From the NCBI RefSeq assembly GCF_003443735.1, contig NZ_CP031969.1, positions 2,728,001-2,792,000 on the forward strand: 64,000 nucleotides of DNA, given 5' to 3'. Under the pieces are notes generated by a model. The model was not told the origin of the DNA. It saw only the letters and a list, made by a program, of their open reading frames with translations, and did no database searches. The translations under genes and the position numbers were made by a program. Every line of letters begins with the position of its first letter. Position 1 is the stretch's first letter. This document shows positions 1-9,020 of the stretch, piece by piece. This DNA comes from Streptomyces sp. CC0208. Its GTDB lineage: Bacteria; Actinomycetota; Actinomycetes; Streptomycetales; Streptomycetaceae.

Positions 1-110
1 TCGGGAAGCATCGGCGTGGTCGCGGCGTGGTCGAGGTATGCCATGGTGACGCCGATTCTACGGGTCGCGGGTGCGCACCCTCAGGCCAGGACCGGCCGCC
101 GCCGCAGGTC
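1..110. other. left edge, no gene recognised
   Basis: Non-coding as far as can be seen. It lies downstream of the DUF4190-like gene on the minus strand. I recognise neither a clear terminator hairpin nor a plausible coding frame here. Confidence 0.4.
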
Positions 111-377
111 TCAGAAGCTCCAGGACGGCGTGCTGTCCAGCTGCATGAAGGCCACCAGGACCAGGAGGTCGGCCACTCCGAGGCCGAGACCCAGGTAGGC
201 GCGGCCGCGGCGGGCGGTGCCGCGCCACAGGGCCACCGCGGCCAGGACGATGGCGATCGGGCCGAGGAAGACGTTGAGGACGAGGAGGCCGACGAGACCG
301 AGGATGAAGGACGCCACGGCCATGCCGTCGGCGTCACGGGCACCGGTCTGCTGGGTGGCCTGCGCGGTGAGCTGCAT
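111..377 (-). CDS. small DUF4190-like membrane protein
   Basis: An 88-residue protein with a short polar N-terminus and three hydrophobic stretches at about residues 19-36, 39-51 and 61-78. The LGLVGLL...LGPIAIVLAAVAL pattern is typical of the DUF4190 family of small actinobacterial membrane proteins, whose function is unknown. AGGAG lies 11 nt before the ATG. It follows another small membrane protein gene by 35 nt on the same strand, so the two are probably co-transcribed from the region shared with the divergent TetR gene. That arrangement makes both likely targets of the regulator. Family assignment is good; function is not assigned. Confidence 0.75.
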   Translation of the reverse strand: MQLTAQATQQTGARDADGMAVASFILGLVGLLVLNVFLGPIAIVLAAVALWRGTARRGRAYLGLGLGVADLLVLVAFMQLDSTPSWSF

Positions 378-412
378 GGTGATCAGTGCTCCTGGGGACG
401 ACGGGGCGGGGG

Positions 413-577
413 TCAGTGGGCCGAGGTACGGCGGCGGGCGTGGCGCTCGCGGAGCGCGAAGATGCCCAGCCAGGCGGCGATCACGACGGCGGCGACGGCG
501 GTGAAGGTGAGCGGCGCGTGGGCGACGGTGCCCAGGACGACGCCGAGGAGCATGAGTGCGGCGACGAGGAACAGCAT
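413..577 (-). CDS. 54-residue small membrane protein
   Basis: A short frame beginning MLFLVAALMLLGVVLGTVAH and ending in an Arg-rich tail (ERHARRRTS). Two hydrophobic segments, about residues 1-20 and 24-42, suggest a two-helix membrane protein with a positively charged, probably cytoplasmic C-terminus. It is the first gene after the divergent promoter region next to the TetR regulator and is followed by the DUF4190-like gene, so it is a likely regulated target. I do not recognise a named family. Support is the uninterrupted frame, strong third-position GC and the plausible membrane topology. Confidence 0.6.
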   Translation of the reverse strand: MLFLVAALMLLGVVLGTVAHAPLTFTAVAAVVIAAWLGIFALRERHARRRTSAH

Positions 578-617
578 GGGACGGATCCCCCTCCGATTCG
601 GCGGTCGTTACGTTTGG

Positions 618-701
618 GTGAACAGTTGTAGTTACACTTGTTCACTGACTTCAGAGTCTAGCGCGTGTACGGCTTTCCAATTACAGAGAACAGTTGTTAA
701 C
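618..701. promoter_or_regulatory. three DesT/FabR-like TetR operator candidates
   Basis: Three sites fit the dyad GTGAACA-NN-TGTTCAC. Site 1 (618-633) has a perfect left half. Site 2 (630-645) has a perfect right half and overlaps site 1 by 4 bp. Site 3 (686-701), GAGAACAGTTGTTAAC, matches 12 of 14 dyad positions. Site 3 lies just before the TetR start codon, between a possible -35 (TTTCCA, 674-679) and a possible -10 (TTAACT, 697-702), which would allow autorepression. Sites 1 and 2 lie nearer the divergent small membrane-protein genes. The resemblance to the P. aeruginosa DesT operator is from memory. Confidence 0.55.
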
Positions 702-709
702 TGGATGAC

Positions 710-1336
710 ATGAGTCACACCCTCGGCCTCCGGCAGGCACAGAAGCAGAAGACCCGGCAGGCGCTCCTGGACGCGGCCCTGGGGCTGCTGGAGGAGCAGA
801 GCCTGAGCAGCCTGGGTCTGCGCGAGGTCACGCGTGCCGTCGGCGTCGCGCCGACCGCCTTCTACCGGCACTTCCGCTCCATCGCGGATCTTGGTGTGGC
901 CCTCGTCGAGGAGGCGTTGGGCAGCCTGCACCCGATGATCCGGACGACGGTGTCCACGGCCGACGACCACGGCCAACGCATCAAGCGCGCCATCGAGTTG
1001 ATCGCCGGCCATGTAGACGCGTACCCCGCTCACGTCCGATTCATCGCCCGTGAACGACATGGCGGAGTCCAGCCGGTCCGGGAGGCCATCCGGGACCAAC
1101 TGGCCCGGTTCGGGCAGGAGGTGAAGGACGAGCTGGCCAAGGACCCGGTGTCCGGCGGCTGGAGCGAGGACGACCTGCTGATGCTGGCCAACCTCTACGT
1201 CGACCAGATGCTGATCACGGCCTCGCTGTTCCTGGAGGCCCTGGAGGCGCCCCCGGAGGAACGGGACCGCGTGTGCCAGGTGGCGGAGCGTCAGATGCGA
1301 CTGATCAGCATCGGCCGCCAACACTGGCTGGATTAG
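710..1336 (+). CDS. TetR-family regulator, DesT/FabR-like
   Basis: A 208-residue protein of normal TetR size. Residues about 10-60 form the DNA-binding domain, including the recognition-helix motif GVAPTAFYRHF; the rest is an all-helical ligand-binding and dimerisation domain. The sequence around the HTH and the RFIARERHGG segment resemble FabR/DesT regulators, which in other bacteria sense acyl-CoA and control unsaturated fatty-acid genes. No desaturase lies nearby; the divergent neighbours are two small membrane proteins. No Shine-Dalgarno precedes the ATG, and a possible -10 lies about 7 nt upstream, so the mRNA may be leaderless. Family is confident; the ligand is inference. Confidence 0.88.
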   Translation: MSHTLGLRQAQKQKTRQALLDAALGLLEEQSLSSLGLREVTRAVGVAPTAFYRHFRSIADLGVALVEEALGSLHPMIRTTVSTADDHGQRIKRAIELIAGHVDAYPAHVRFIARERHGGVQPVREAIRDQLARFGQEVKDELAKDPVSGGWSEDDLLMLANLYVDQMLITASLFLEALEAPPEERDRVCQVAERQMRLISIGRQHWLD

Positions 1337-1350
1337 TCACCACACACAGA

Positions 1351-1381
1351 GGCGGCACCCCCGTTCACCGGGAGTGCCGCC
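1351..1381. terminator. convergent terminator hairpin
   Basis: Inverted repeat GGCGGCAC...GTGCCGCC, extended by a few pairs after one mismatch, with a short TTCA-containing loop. It lies between the TetR gene and the convergent lipoprotein gene. There is no U-tract, as is common in Streptomyces. Confidence 0.6.
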
Positions 1382-1407
1382 CCTGCCGTACGGCGTCCTA
1401 CGCCATG

Positions 1408-1809
1408 TCAGCTCTTCGTCGCCGCCGCGCTCGGCGCACCGGTGGGCGCACCGCTGGGCGCGCCGCTCGGGGCCGCGCCGCCCGCGCCGCCGCCGGGACC
1501 GCCGCAGCCGCCCATGCCGCCGCCCTGGCCACCCTGGCCACCCTGGCCGCCGCCGGGCCCACCGCTCGGGATGCCGGAGGGGGTGCCGCTGGGCGCGCCC
1601 GAAGGCCGGGCGGTCGCGTTGCCGGTGGGGGCGCCCGAGGGGGCGCCGCTGGGCATGCCGGACGCGTTGCCGGTGGGGGCCTGACAGTTCTGCCCGCCCG
1701 AGGTGCCGCTGTTCGAGGTCGACGACGAGTCGCCCGAGCCGCAGGCCACCAGGGCGAGGGGCGAGAGCGCCAGCAGGGCCACGGCGGGGAGGAGACGCAC
1801 ACGCTTCAT
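1408..1809 (-). CDS. Ser/Gly/Pro-rich lipoprotein with PSGAPSG repeats
   Basis: A 133-residue protein beginning with a lipoprotein signal: MKR charge, a hydrophobic core and the lipobox LVAC with the lipidated Cys at about residue 23. The mature part is low complexity, with repeated PSGAPSG/PTGNA blocks, a GGQGGQGG-type Gly tract and only two further cysteines (QNCQAP and MGGCGG). It is probably an extended, disordered surface protein, with the two Cys able to form a disulfide. It converges on the TetR gene. The repeats invite length variation between strains. I know of no function. Confidence 0.7.
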   Translation of the reverse strand: MKRVRLLPAVALLALSPLALVACGSGDSSSTSNSGTSGGQNCQAPTGNASGMPSGAPSGAPTGNATARPSGAPSGTPSGIPSGGPGGGQGGQGGQGGGMGGCGGPGGGAGGAAPSGAPSGAPTGAPSAAATKS

Positions 1810-1923
1810 GAGAGACAGCTCCGGGGAAGATGAGGAAGTCCTGAGGTCGGGAACTGTCGCAACGGCCCCTGAGCCTTCGTTGGGCCCGGCCTGTCCCCCG
1901 CCTGTGCGGGAGGCAAAGCGCGG

Positions 1924-2280
1924 CTAAAGCAGCCCCTCTGAGCTGGGGTTCTGCGAGGACCGCCCACTCACCCGCTGGTACAAGTTCGTGACGGAAGCGG
2001 CCGCGCGGGCCACCTCGTCGCGCACCTCGGGCGGCGAGAGGACCTCCACGCGGTCGGAGAACTGCAGGAGTTGACGGGCCTCGCCGACCAACCCGAGCGA
2101 GAGCCGGGCCGTCACCCACACGTTCTCGCCGTCGTCCTCGGGGAGTTCGTACAGATACGGGGCCATCAGCCGTGCGAACAGGTCGAGTCGGTCGCGGCGG
2201 ACCCGCACGGTGACGTCGATGCCCCCGATGCCCCCGCCCATCCCCACGCCCCCTGGGCGGGTCCAGCCAGGCCCGCGCAT
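1924..2280 (-). CDS. stand-alone WYL C-terminal (WCX) domain protein
   Basis: A 118-residue protein. After a Gly-rich start (GGVGMGGGIGG), the segment VTVRVRRDRLDLFARLMAPY through to SVTNLY matches the C-terminal WCX part of WYL-domain regulators of the YafY type, including the FSDRVEVLSPPEVRDEVA ending. Those regulators are normally about 320 residues, with an HTH and a WYL domain ahead of this part; neither is present here. The ATG overlaps the TGA of the thioesterase gene (TGATG), so translation is probably coupled. It may be a real small protein or the decayed remnant of a full regulator. Confidence 0.6.
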   Translation of the reverse strand: MRGPGWTRPGGVGMGGGIGGIDVTVRVRRDRLDLFARLMAPYLYELPEDDGENVWVTARLSLGLVGEARQLLQFSDRVEVLSPPEVRDEVARAAASVTNLYQRVSGRSSQNPSSEGLL

Positions 2281-3134
2281 CAACCGAGCCGCACCCGCGC
2301 CAACTGTCGTGACTGGGCGACCAGTCGGTTCTCGCTGTCCCAGACCTCGGCGTCCTCCTCCAGGAAGCCGCCGGCGAGGTTGCGGGTGGTGATGGAGACG
2401 CGGAGAGGGCCCGGGGCGGGGCGGCTCCTCACATGTGCCGTCAGCTCGACCGTCGGCACCCAGCCCTTGAGGCCCATCTCGAAGGCCGTGGGCGGGAGCG
2501 CGTCCACCGCGAGCAGCAGCGAGAAGGGATCGGCGTCCCGGCCGTCCGCGAGCCCGAACCAGGACCGCATCTCGCCCCTGCCGGAGGGCGCGCCGAGGGC
2601 CCAGCCCAGGGTCGACGGGTCCAGCTTGAGCATCAGCCGGTCGGTGAGGGCGGAGCTGCCGTCGACGGGGGCGGGCCCGTCCTGGGGGCCGAAGCACTGG
2701 TCCATCGGCGGCAGGACGGGCGGCTCGGCCGTCGTACGGACGTCGTCGGGAAGGGAGTCGAGGTCGCCGTAGGAGGCGAGGACGCGGATGCGCTCGACCT
2801 CCTTGCCCTCGTCGTCGTACTGGAAGAGCGAGGCCTGGCCGGTGGAGAGGGTGCGGCCGGTGCGGACCACGTCCGTGCGGATCACCGCCGGTCCGGGCTG
2901 GGACGCGGTCAGGTAGTGCGCGGAGATCGTGAACGGGTCGGCGTGCGGCAGGGCGTCCGCGAGCGCGCGGCCCAGGACGGCCAGGAGGTAGCCACCGTTG
3001 ACGGCGCTGAAGATCGTCCAGCCCTCGGAGAGGTCGATGTCGTAGACGCCGGGGGCACGGCGGGTGACCGCGGTGTCGCGGTCGAACTCGCTGTCGCCGA
3101 TCGTCGCGCGCGTGGCGGAGGCTGCTTCTGGCAT
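2280..3134 (-). CDS. acyl-CoA thioesterase family protein (TesB-like fold)
   Basis: A 284-residue protein that looks like a double-hotdog thioesterase of the actinobacterial 4HBT_3/TesB-like type. The N-terminal half carries GWTIFSAVNGGYLLAVLGRA and DPFTISAHYLTASQPGP; the C-terminal half carries the second hotdog with TVELTAHVRSRPAPGPL. Such enzymes hydrolyse acyl-CoA thioesters in the cytoplasm; the substrate cannot be told from sequence. The start chosen is ATG at 3134; a GTTCAGGC stretch is the only weak ribosome site. It is translationally coupled to the WCX-domain gene downstream and divergent from the membrane esterase gene. Confidence 0.8.
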   Translation of the reverse strand: MPEAASATRATIGDSEFDRDTAVTRRAPGVYDIDLSEGWTIFSAVNGGYLLAVLGRALADALPHADPFTISAHYLTASQPGPAVIRTDVVRTGRTLSTGQASLFQYDDEGKEVERIRVLASYGDLDSLPDDVRTTAEPPVLPPMDQCFGPQDGPAPVDGSSALTDRLMLKLDPSTLGWALGAPSGRGEMRSWFGLADGRDADPFSLLLAVDALPPTAFEMGLKGWVPTVELTAHVRSRPAPGPLRVSITTRNLAGGFLEEDAEVWDSENRLVAQSRQLARVRLG

Positions 3135-3278
3135 GCCTGAACGGTACAACAACAAACTACTAAGCGGTAGCTTTCCTCGGAGGGTCCGCCGGTCGCCCCA
3201 GGTGAGACCCGCACTATTTCTCGGTAAGTGTCTGTACCCGTCCGTCACCCCGCACCCGGCAACGCCCTCTACAGGGAC

Positions 3279-4499
3279 ATGAGCCTCACCGGGACCACGT
3301 TCCTCTACACGCTGATCGTGCTGTCCGTCGTCGCCGTCGTGCTGCCGCTGGCCCTGTGGTCGCGGCTGCGGGGGCCCCGGATCGCACGCGCCGCCGCCCG
3401 CGTACTGATGGTGCTGTTCGCCCAGGGCACGGCCGTCGCCCTCGTCTTCGTGCTGGTCAACAACCAGAACAGCCTGTACGACAACTGGGCCGACCTGCTC
3501 GGCACCGGCAACCACGTCCAGCAGGCCGCGAACCTGGGCGCCGACGGCACCGGCGGCATCTCGCTGAAACGGCTGCCCAAGGTGAAGCAGCACTTCACCT
3601 ACGCCTCCGGACCCGGCATGAAGGGCGTGCGGGTGACCCAGCTCAAGGGCCGGGTCTCAGGGGTGAACGCCGAGGTCTACGTCTGGCTGCCGCCGCAGTA
3701 CGGCGAGCCCGCCTACCGGCACCGCACGTTCCCCGTGGTGGAGCTGCTGTCGGGCTATCCGGGCTCGGCGAAGGCCTGGTTCGGGTCGCTGCACGCGGTC
3801 GCCCAGCTACGGCCGCTGATGCGGGACGGCAGGGTGGCGCCGTTCATCCTGGTCGCCCCGCGCATGAACCTGCTGGCCGGGGTCGACACCGGGTGCGCCA
3901 ACATCACGGGCACGGTCAACGCCGACACCTGGCTCAGCGTCGACGTGCCGAGGATGGTCACGGACAACTTCCGTGCCCAGTCCGGCCCGGCGGGCTGGGC
4001 GGTGGCCGGGTACTCGGCCGGCGGTCACTGCGCGACCAAGCTCGCCGTCGCCCATCCGGACCGCTACCGGGCCGCGGTCAGCATGTCCGGCTACAACGAC
4101 CCGATCGGCGAACGCAACTCGCTGGCCGCCGAGACCCCCGCCCTGCGCCGCGCCAACAACCCCTACCTGCTGCTGCGCGAGGCCCGCACCCCGCCCGCGA
4201 TCGCGCTCTACCAGTCCGGTCAGCCGGGCGACGGCTACGAGGCCGCCATGGGTCTCGAACAGGTCGCGAAGGCGCCGACGACCGTGCACGTCGTCTACAT
4301 CCCGAAGAGCGCCGGAGGCCACAACATGGCGCTGTGGAAGCCGCAGGTGGTCCCGGCGTTCCGGTGGCTGACCGAGGAGATGGGGCTGCTGCACGGCCGG
4401 GCGGGCGCTACTCCTCACGCACGGTCGACCGGCGGTTCCAGGCCCGCGGAGCTCGCCAGTGGAACCGCATCGCGAGCAGGCGCAGTACGAAGGCGGTGA
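3279..4499 (+). CDS. membrane-anchored esterase, Ag85/esterase-D fold
   Basis: A protein of about 406 residues. Two N-terminal membrane helices (about residues 5-26 and 37-61) are followed by an extracellular alpha/beta-hydrolase domain of the putative-esterase/Ag85 type. The nucleophile elbow GYSAGG has its Ser at about residue 246. PFILVAPRMN and GGHNMALWKP mark other conserved strands and the likely catalytic His. Substrates could be cell-envelope esters. A GTG at 3228 would add 17 residues; the ATG at 3279 begins immediately before the first helix. The 3' end overlaps the opposite-strand channel gene by 92 bp, so the last 30 residues (Ala/Arg/Ser-rich) are encoded antisense to it. Confidence 0.82.
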   Translation: MSLTGTTFLYTLIVLSVVAVVLPLALWSRLRGPRIARAAARVLMVLFAQGTAVALVFVLVNNQNSLYDNWADLLGTGNHVQQAANLGADGTGGISLKRLPKVKQHFTYASGPGMKGVRVTQLKGRVSGVNAEVYVWLPPQYGEPAYRHRTFPVVELLSGYPGSAKAWFGSLHAVAQLRPLMRDGRVAPFILVAPRMNLLAGVDTGCANITGTVNADTWLSVDVPRMVTDNFRAQSGPAGWAVAGYSAGGHCATKLAVAHPDRYRAAVSMSGYNDPIGERNSLAAETPALRRANNPYLLLREARTPPAIALYQSGQPGDGYEAAMGLEQVAKAPTTVHVVYIPKSAGGHNMALWKPQVVPAFRWLTEEMGLLHGRAGATPHARSTGGSRPAELASGTASRAGAVRRR

Positions 4500-5064
4500 G
4501 AGCCGCGAGCCCGCTGGTGAACGAACTGAGGACGTCGTAGCGGATGCACAGGACGACCATGGTGGCACCGACGATCGCCGGGACCGCGTACAGGTCCCGG
4601 TCCCAGCGCAGAAGTGAGGGCACCTCGTTGGCGAGTACGTCCCTGAGCACACCGCCACCGACGGCGGTGGCGAGGCCGAGGGTGGCGGACTGGGTGAGGC
4701 CGAGCCCGTACTCGTACGCCTTGGTCGTCCCGGCGACGCAGAACAGGCCGAGGCCGGCCGCGTCGAAGACGTTCACGCCGGCCTGGATGCGCTCCACGTG
4801 CGGGTGCAGGAAGAAGACCAGGAGGGCGGCGAGGAGCGGGGTGATGAAGTAGCCGAGGTCCGTGAAGGCGGCGGGCGGTACCGCGCCGATGATCAGGTCC
4901 CGGAACAGCCCTCCGCCCAGCGCGGTGACCTCGGCGAGGACGGCGATGCCGAAGACGTCGAAGTTCTTGCGGACGGCCAGCAGCGCGCCGGAGATGGCGA
5001 ACACGAAGATGCCGACGAGGTCGAGCGTGTGCTGGACGGAGGGAGTGAACAGTTGCTGGAGCAC
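4408..5064 (-). CDS. TRIC-family (UPF0126/YadS) cation channel
   Basis: A 218-residue membrane protein with two homologous three-helix halves. Each half carries the family signature: GGGLFRDL at residues 50-57 and GGGVLRDV at 136-143. Prokaryotic TRIC proteins (PF03458) form trimeric cation-selective channels; some older annotations call them glycine transporters. Start is GTG (VLQQLFTPSV), with only a weak ribosome site. The gene lies 23 nt downstream of the M1 peptidase gene on the same strand and may be co-transcribed with it. Its 3' end overlaps the convergent esterase gene by 92 bp. Confidence 0.87.
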   Translation of the reverse strand: MLQQLFTPSVQHTLDLVGIFVFAISGALLAVRKNFDVFGIAVLAEVTALGGGLFRDLIIGAVPPAAFTDLGYFITPLLAALLVFFLHPHVERIQAGVNVFDAAGLGLFCVAGTTKAYEYGLGLTQSATLGLATAVGGGVLRDVLANEVPSLLRWDRDLYAVPAIVGATMVVLCIRYDVLSSFTSGLAALTAFVLRLLAMRFHWRAPRAWNRRSTVREE

Positions 5065-5087
5065 ACCGCATTCTTGCGCAGTGGCTT

Positions 5088-6479
5088 TTACCGGGCGGGC
5101 TTGCCCGTCGTGAAGAGCCAGGTGTGGAACAGGTCGTCGAGCTGCTGTCCGCTGACCTTCTCGGCGAGGCGGATGAAGTCGGCGCTGTTCGCGTTGCCGT
5201 AGCGGTGCAGCTTCGTCCAGGCCGGCAGCAGCTTGAAGAACGCCTTGTCGCCGATCCGCTCGCGCAGCACCTGGAGGGTCATCGCGCCGCGCTGGTAGAC
5301 GGCGGAGGCGAACATGGTGTCGCGCTGCGGGTCGCCGACGGTGATCTGCCAGAAGGCGCTGTCGGCGGGGCGGGAGTCGTAGCCGGCGACGAAGGAGTCG
5401 TGGGCGGAGCGGGTGCCCTTGCGCTCGGCCCACAGCCACTGGGCGTAGGTGGCGAAGCCCTCGTTGAGCCAGATGTCCTTCCAGTGCGCGACCGAGACGC
5501 TGTCCCCGAACCACTGGTGGGCCAGCTCGTGCACGATCGTCGTCTCGTTGCGCACGGCCGAGTAGGCCGGCTTGCTCTGCACCTCCAGCGAGAACCCGGC
5601 CTGCGGCATGTCGTCGACGATCGCGCCGGTCTCCTCGAAGGGATAGGGCCCGAAGACCTGCGACCAGTAGTCGGTGGCGTCGGCGGTGACGGCGTACACG
5701 TCGACGCCGTTGCTGTTCTCCAGCACCGGGTCGATGGCCGTGTAGATGGGGATGCCGCCGGGTGTCCTCCCGGTGCGGACGTCGAACTTCCCGATGGTGG
5801 CGGTCGCCAGGTAGGTCGCCATCGGCTTCTTCTCGCGCCAGTGGGTGTACGTCGAGCCGCCCTTGTCGTACGTCGACACGAGCCGGCCGTTGGAGACCGC
5901 GGTCAGGCCCTTCGGGGTCTTGATGCGGATGTCATAGGTGGCCTTGTCCGCGGGGTGGTCGCTGGACGGGAACCAGGTGGAGGCGGCGTTGGGTTCACAG
6001 GCGACGAAGACGCCGTCGGGGGTCTTCATCCAGCCGTAGTCGGAGCCGAAGACGATGGGACCGTTGAGGGGTTCGGGGATCCCGCCGTAGGTGACGGCGA
6101 CCGTGAACTCGTGGCCCTTGCGCAGGGATTGGCGCGGGGTGATGCGTATCTCGTCGCCGTCCCGGGTGAACTGGGCGCGTCTGCCGTTCACTTCGACGCG
6201 GGTGACCACGAGTCTCTGGAGATCCAGGTCGAAGGAGGAGAGGTTCTGGGTGGCGCGGGCGGTGAGTGTCGTACGGCCGTCCAGACGGTCGGTGTCCGGG
6301 TTGTACGCCACGTCGAGGGCGTAGTGCCGGGCGTCGAAGCCGCCGTTGCCGAGGTTCGGGAAGTAGGCGTCGCCGATGCCGGGGGCGCCGGGTTTCGGGC
6401 CCGGGGCCGCCGCGATGACAAAGAAGGAAGCCGCCGCGGTCGCGACGGCTCCTAAGCGTGCCGAACGGGAGAGTGCCAT
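5088..6479 (-). CDS. secreted M1-family aminopeptidase with a TTA codon
   Basis: A 463-residue zinc metallopeptidase with an N-terminal export signal (about residues 1-30) and no membrane anchor. Zinc ligands are in [10 protein letters not shown] (H317, H321) and NEGFA (E340); E318 is the catalytic base. The substrate-recognition GAMEN motif of classical M1 enzymes is replaced by a GFSLEVQ segment. It lacks the large C-terminal helical domain of PepN (about 870 residues). GAGAGG lies about 10 nt before the ATG. Codon 9 (6453-6455) is TTA, the rare Leu codon read only by the bldA tRNA in Streptomyces, so expression is probably limited to late growth. Confidence 0.9.
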   Translation of the reverse strand: MALSRSARLGAVATAAASFFVIAAAPGPKPGAPGIGDAYFPNLGNGGFDARHYALDVAYNPDTDRLDGRTTLTARATQNLSSFDLDLQRLVVTRVEVNGRRAQFTRDGDEIRITPRQSLRKGHEFTVAVTYGGIPEPLNGPIVFGSDYGWMKTPDGVFVACEPNAASTWFPSSDHPADKATYDIRIKTPKGLTAVSNGRLVSTYDKGGSTYTHWREKKPMATYLATATIGKFDVRTGRTPGGIPIYTAIDPVLENSNGVDVYAVTADATDYWSQVFGPYPFEETGAIVDDMPQAGFSLEVQSKPAYSAVRNETTIVHELAHQWFGDSVSVAHWKDIWLNEGFATYAQWLWAERKGTRSAHDSFVAGYDSRPADSAFWQITVGDPQRDTMFASAVYQRGAMTLQVLRERIGDKAFFKLLPAWTKLHRYGNANSADFIRLAEKVSGQQLDDLFHTWLFTTGKPAR

Positions 6480-6576
6480 GGTGTCGTCCCTCTCTACGTG
6501 TACCGATAAGTCGGACACGGACGACTCTTCACTCTCCCGTTCGGGCATGTGCATGACTTTGCCAACTCGTCATGCG

Positions 6577-7928
<1,352 letters not shown>

Positions 7929-7932
<4 letters not shown>

Positions 7933-9020
7933 AGCTTCGGCGCAATCTCTTCGGTCCAGATCCGCGTGCGGTCCTCCGGCGAGAGGTGGCACGCGGAGAA
8001 GTGTCCGCCGCCGACCTGCTGGAGCTCCGGGCGCACGGTACGGGTGACATCGCCCTTGGGGATGTCCGCGTACGGGCAGCGGGGGTGGAAGGCGCAGCCC
8101 GAGGGGACGTTGATGAGGCTCGGCGGCTGGCCCTTGACGGGGATGAGCCGCTCGGAGGTCTCCCGGTCGATGCGCGGCATCGAGCCCAGCAGACCCCAGG
8201 TGTACGGGTGCTGCGGGCGCTCGAAGACGTCGTCGACGCTGCCGCGCTCCACGCACCGGCCGCCGTACATCACGAGGACGTCGTCGGCGATCTCGGCGAC
8301 CACACCCAGGTCGTGGGTGATGAGGACGACCGCGGAGCCGAACTCCTTCTGCAGGTCCCGGATCAGGTCGAGGATCTGCGCCTGGACGGTGACGTCCAGG
8401 GCGGTCGTCGGCTCGTCCGCGATCAGCAGCTCGGGGTTGTTGACGAGCGCCATGGCGATCATCGCGCGCTGGCGCATACCGCCGGAGAACTCGTGCGGAT
8501 AACCGTCCACGCGCTTGGCCGGCTCGGGGATGCCGACCCGGTCGAGCATCTCTATCGCCCGCTTGCGCGCGACCTTCTTGCTGACGTCGTGGTGGACCCG
8601 GTACGCCTCCACGATCTGGTTACCGATCGTGTAGTACGGGTGCATCGCGGACAGCGGGTCCTGGAAGATCATCGCCATCTCGCGGCCGCGCAGCCGACGC
8701 ACCTCGTCCGGGTCGGCGGAGACCAGCTCCTTGCCGTCCAGCCAGATCTCGCCGGACATCTGCACGTGCTTGCCCTGCGCCCCGAGCCGGTGCAGGCCCA
8801 TGATCGCCAGCGAGGTGACGGACTTGCCGGAGCCCGACTCGCCCACGATGCAGAGGGTCTTGCCCTTCTCCACCTGGAAGCTGAGCCCGTCCACGGACTT
8901 GACCAGTCCGTCGTCGGTCGGGAAGTGCACCTTGAGATCGCGGACCGCGAGGAAGGCGTCGGGGGCGTTCCCCGGAGCCGGCTCGCCCAGGGCGGCACCG
9001 GTCTTGGAGAGTTCGGTCAC
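7929..9020 (-). CDS. oligopeptide ABC transporter ATPase (OppD/DppD type)
   Basis: A 363-residue ATPase, the partner of the downstream OppF-like subunit. Walker A is GESGSGKSV, the signature [15 protein letters not shown], Walker [12 protein letters not shown] and the H-loop THDLGVV. The C-terminal peptide-transporter motif with clustered Cys ([11 protein letters not shown]) is intact. GTG start overlaps the permease stop by 4 bp (GTGA), showing tight translational coupling. It acts on the cytoplasmic face, hydrolysing ATP to drive uptake of peptide delivered by the lipoprotein encoded upstream. Confidence 0.93.

Noticed and set aside
27..713. Long plus-strand open frames over the first 700 nt
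   Set aside because: They are antisense to the two small membrane protein genes, have Arg/Gly/His-rich composition and no recognisable family; typical shadow frames of high-GC DNA.
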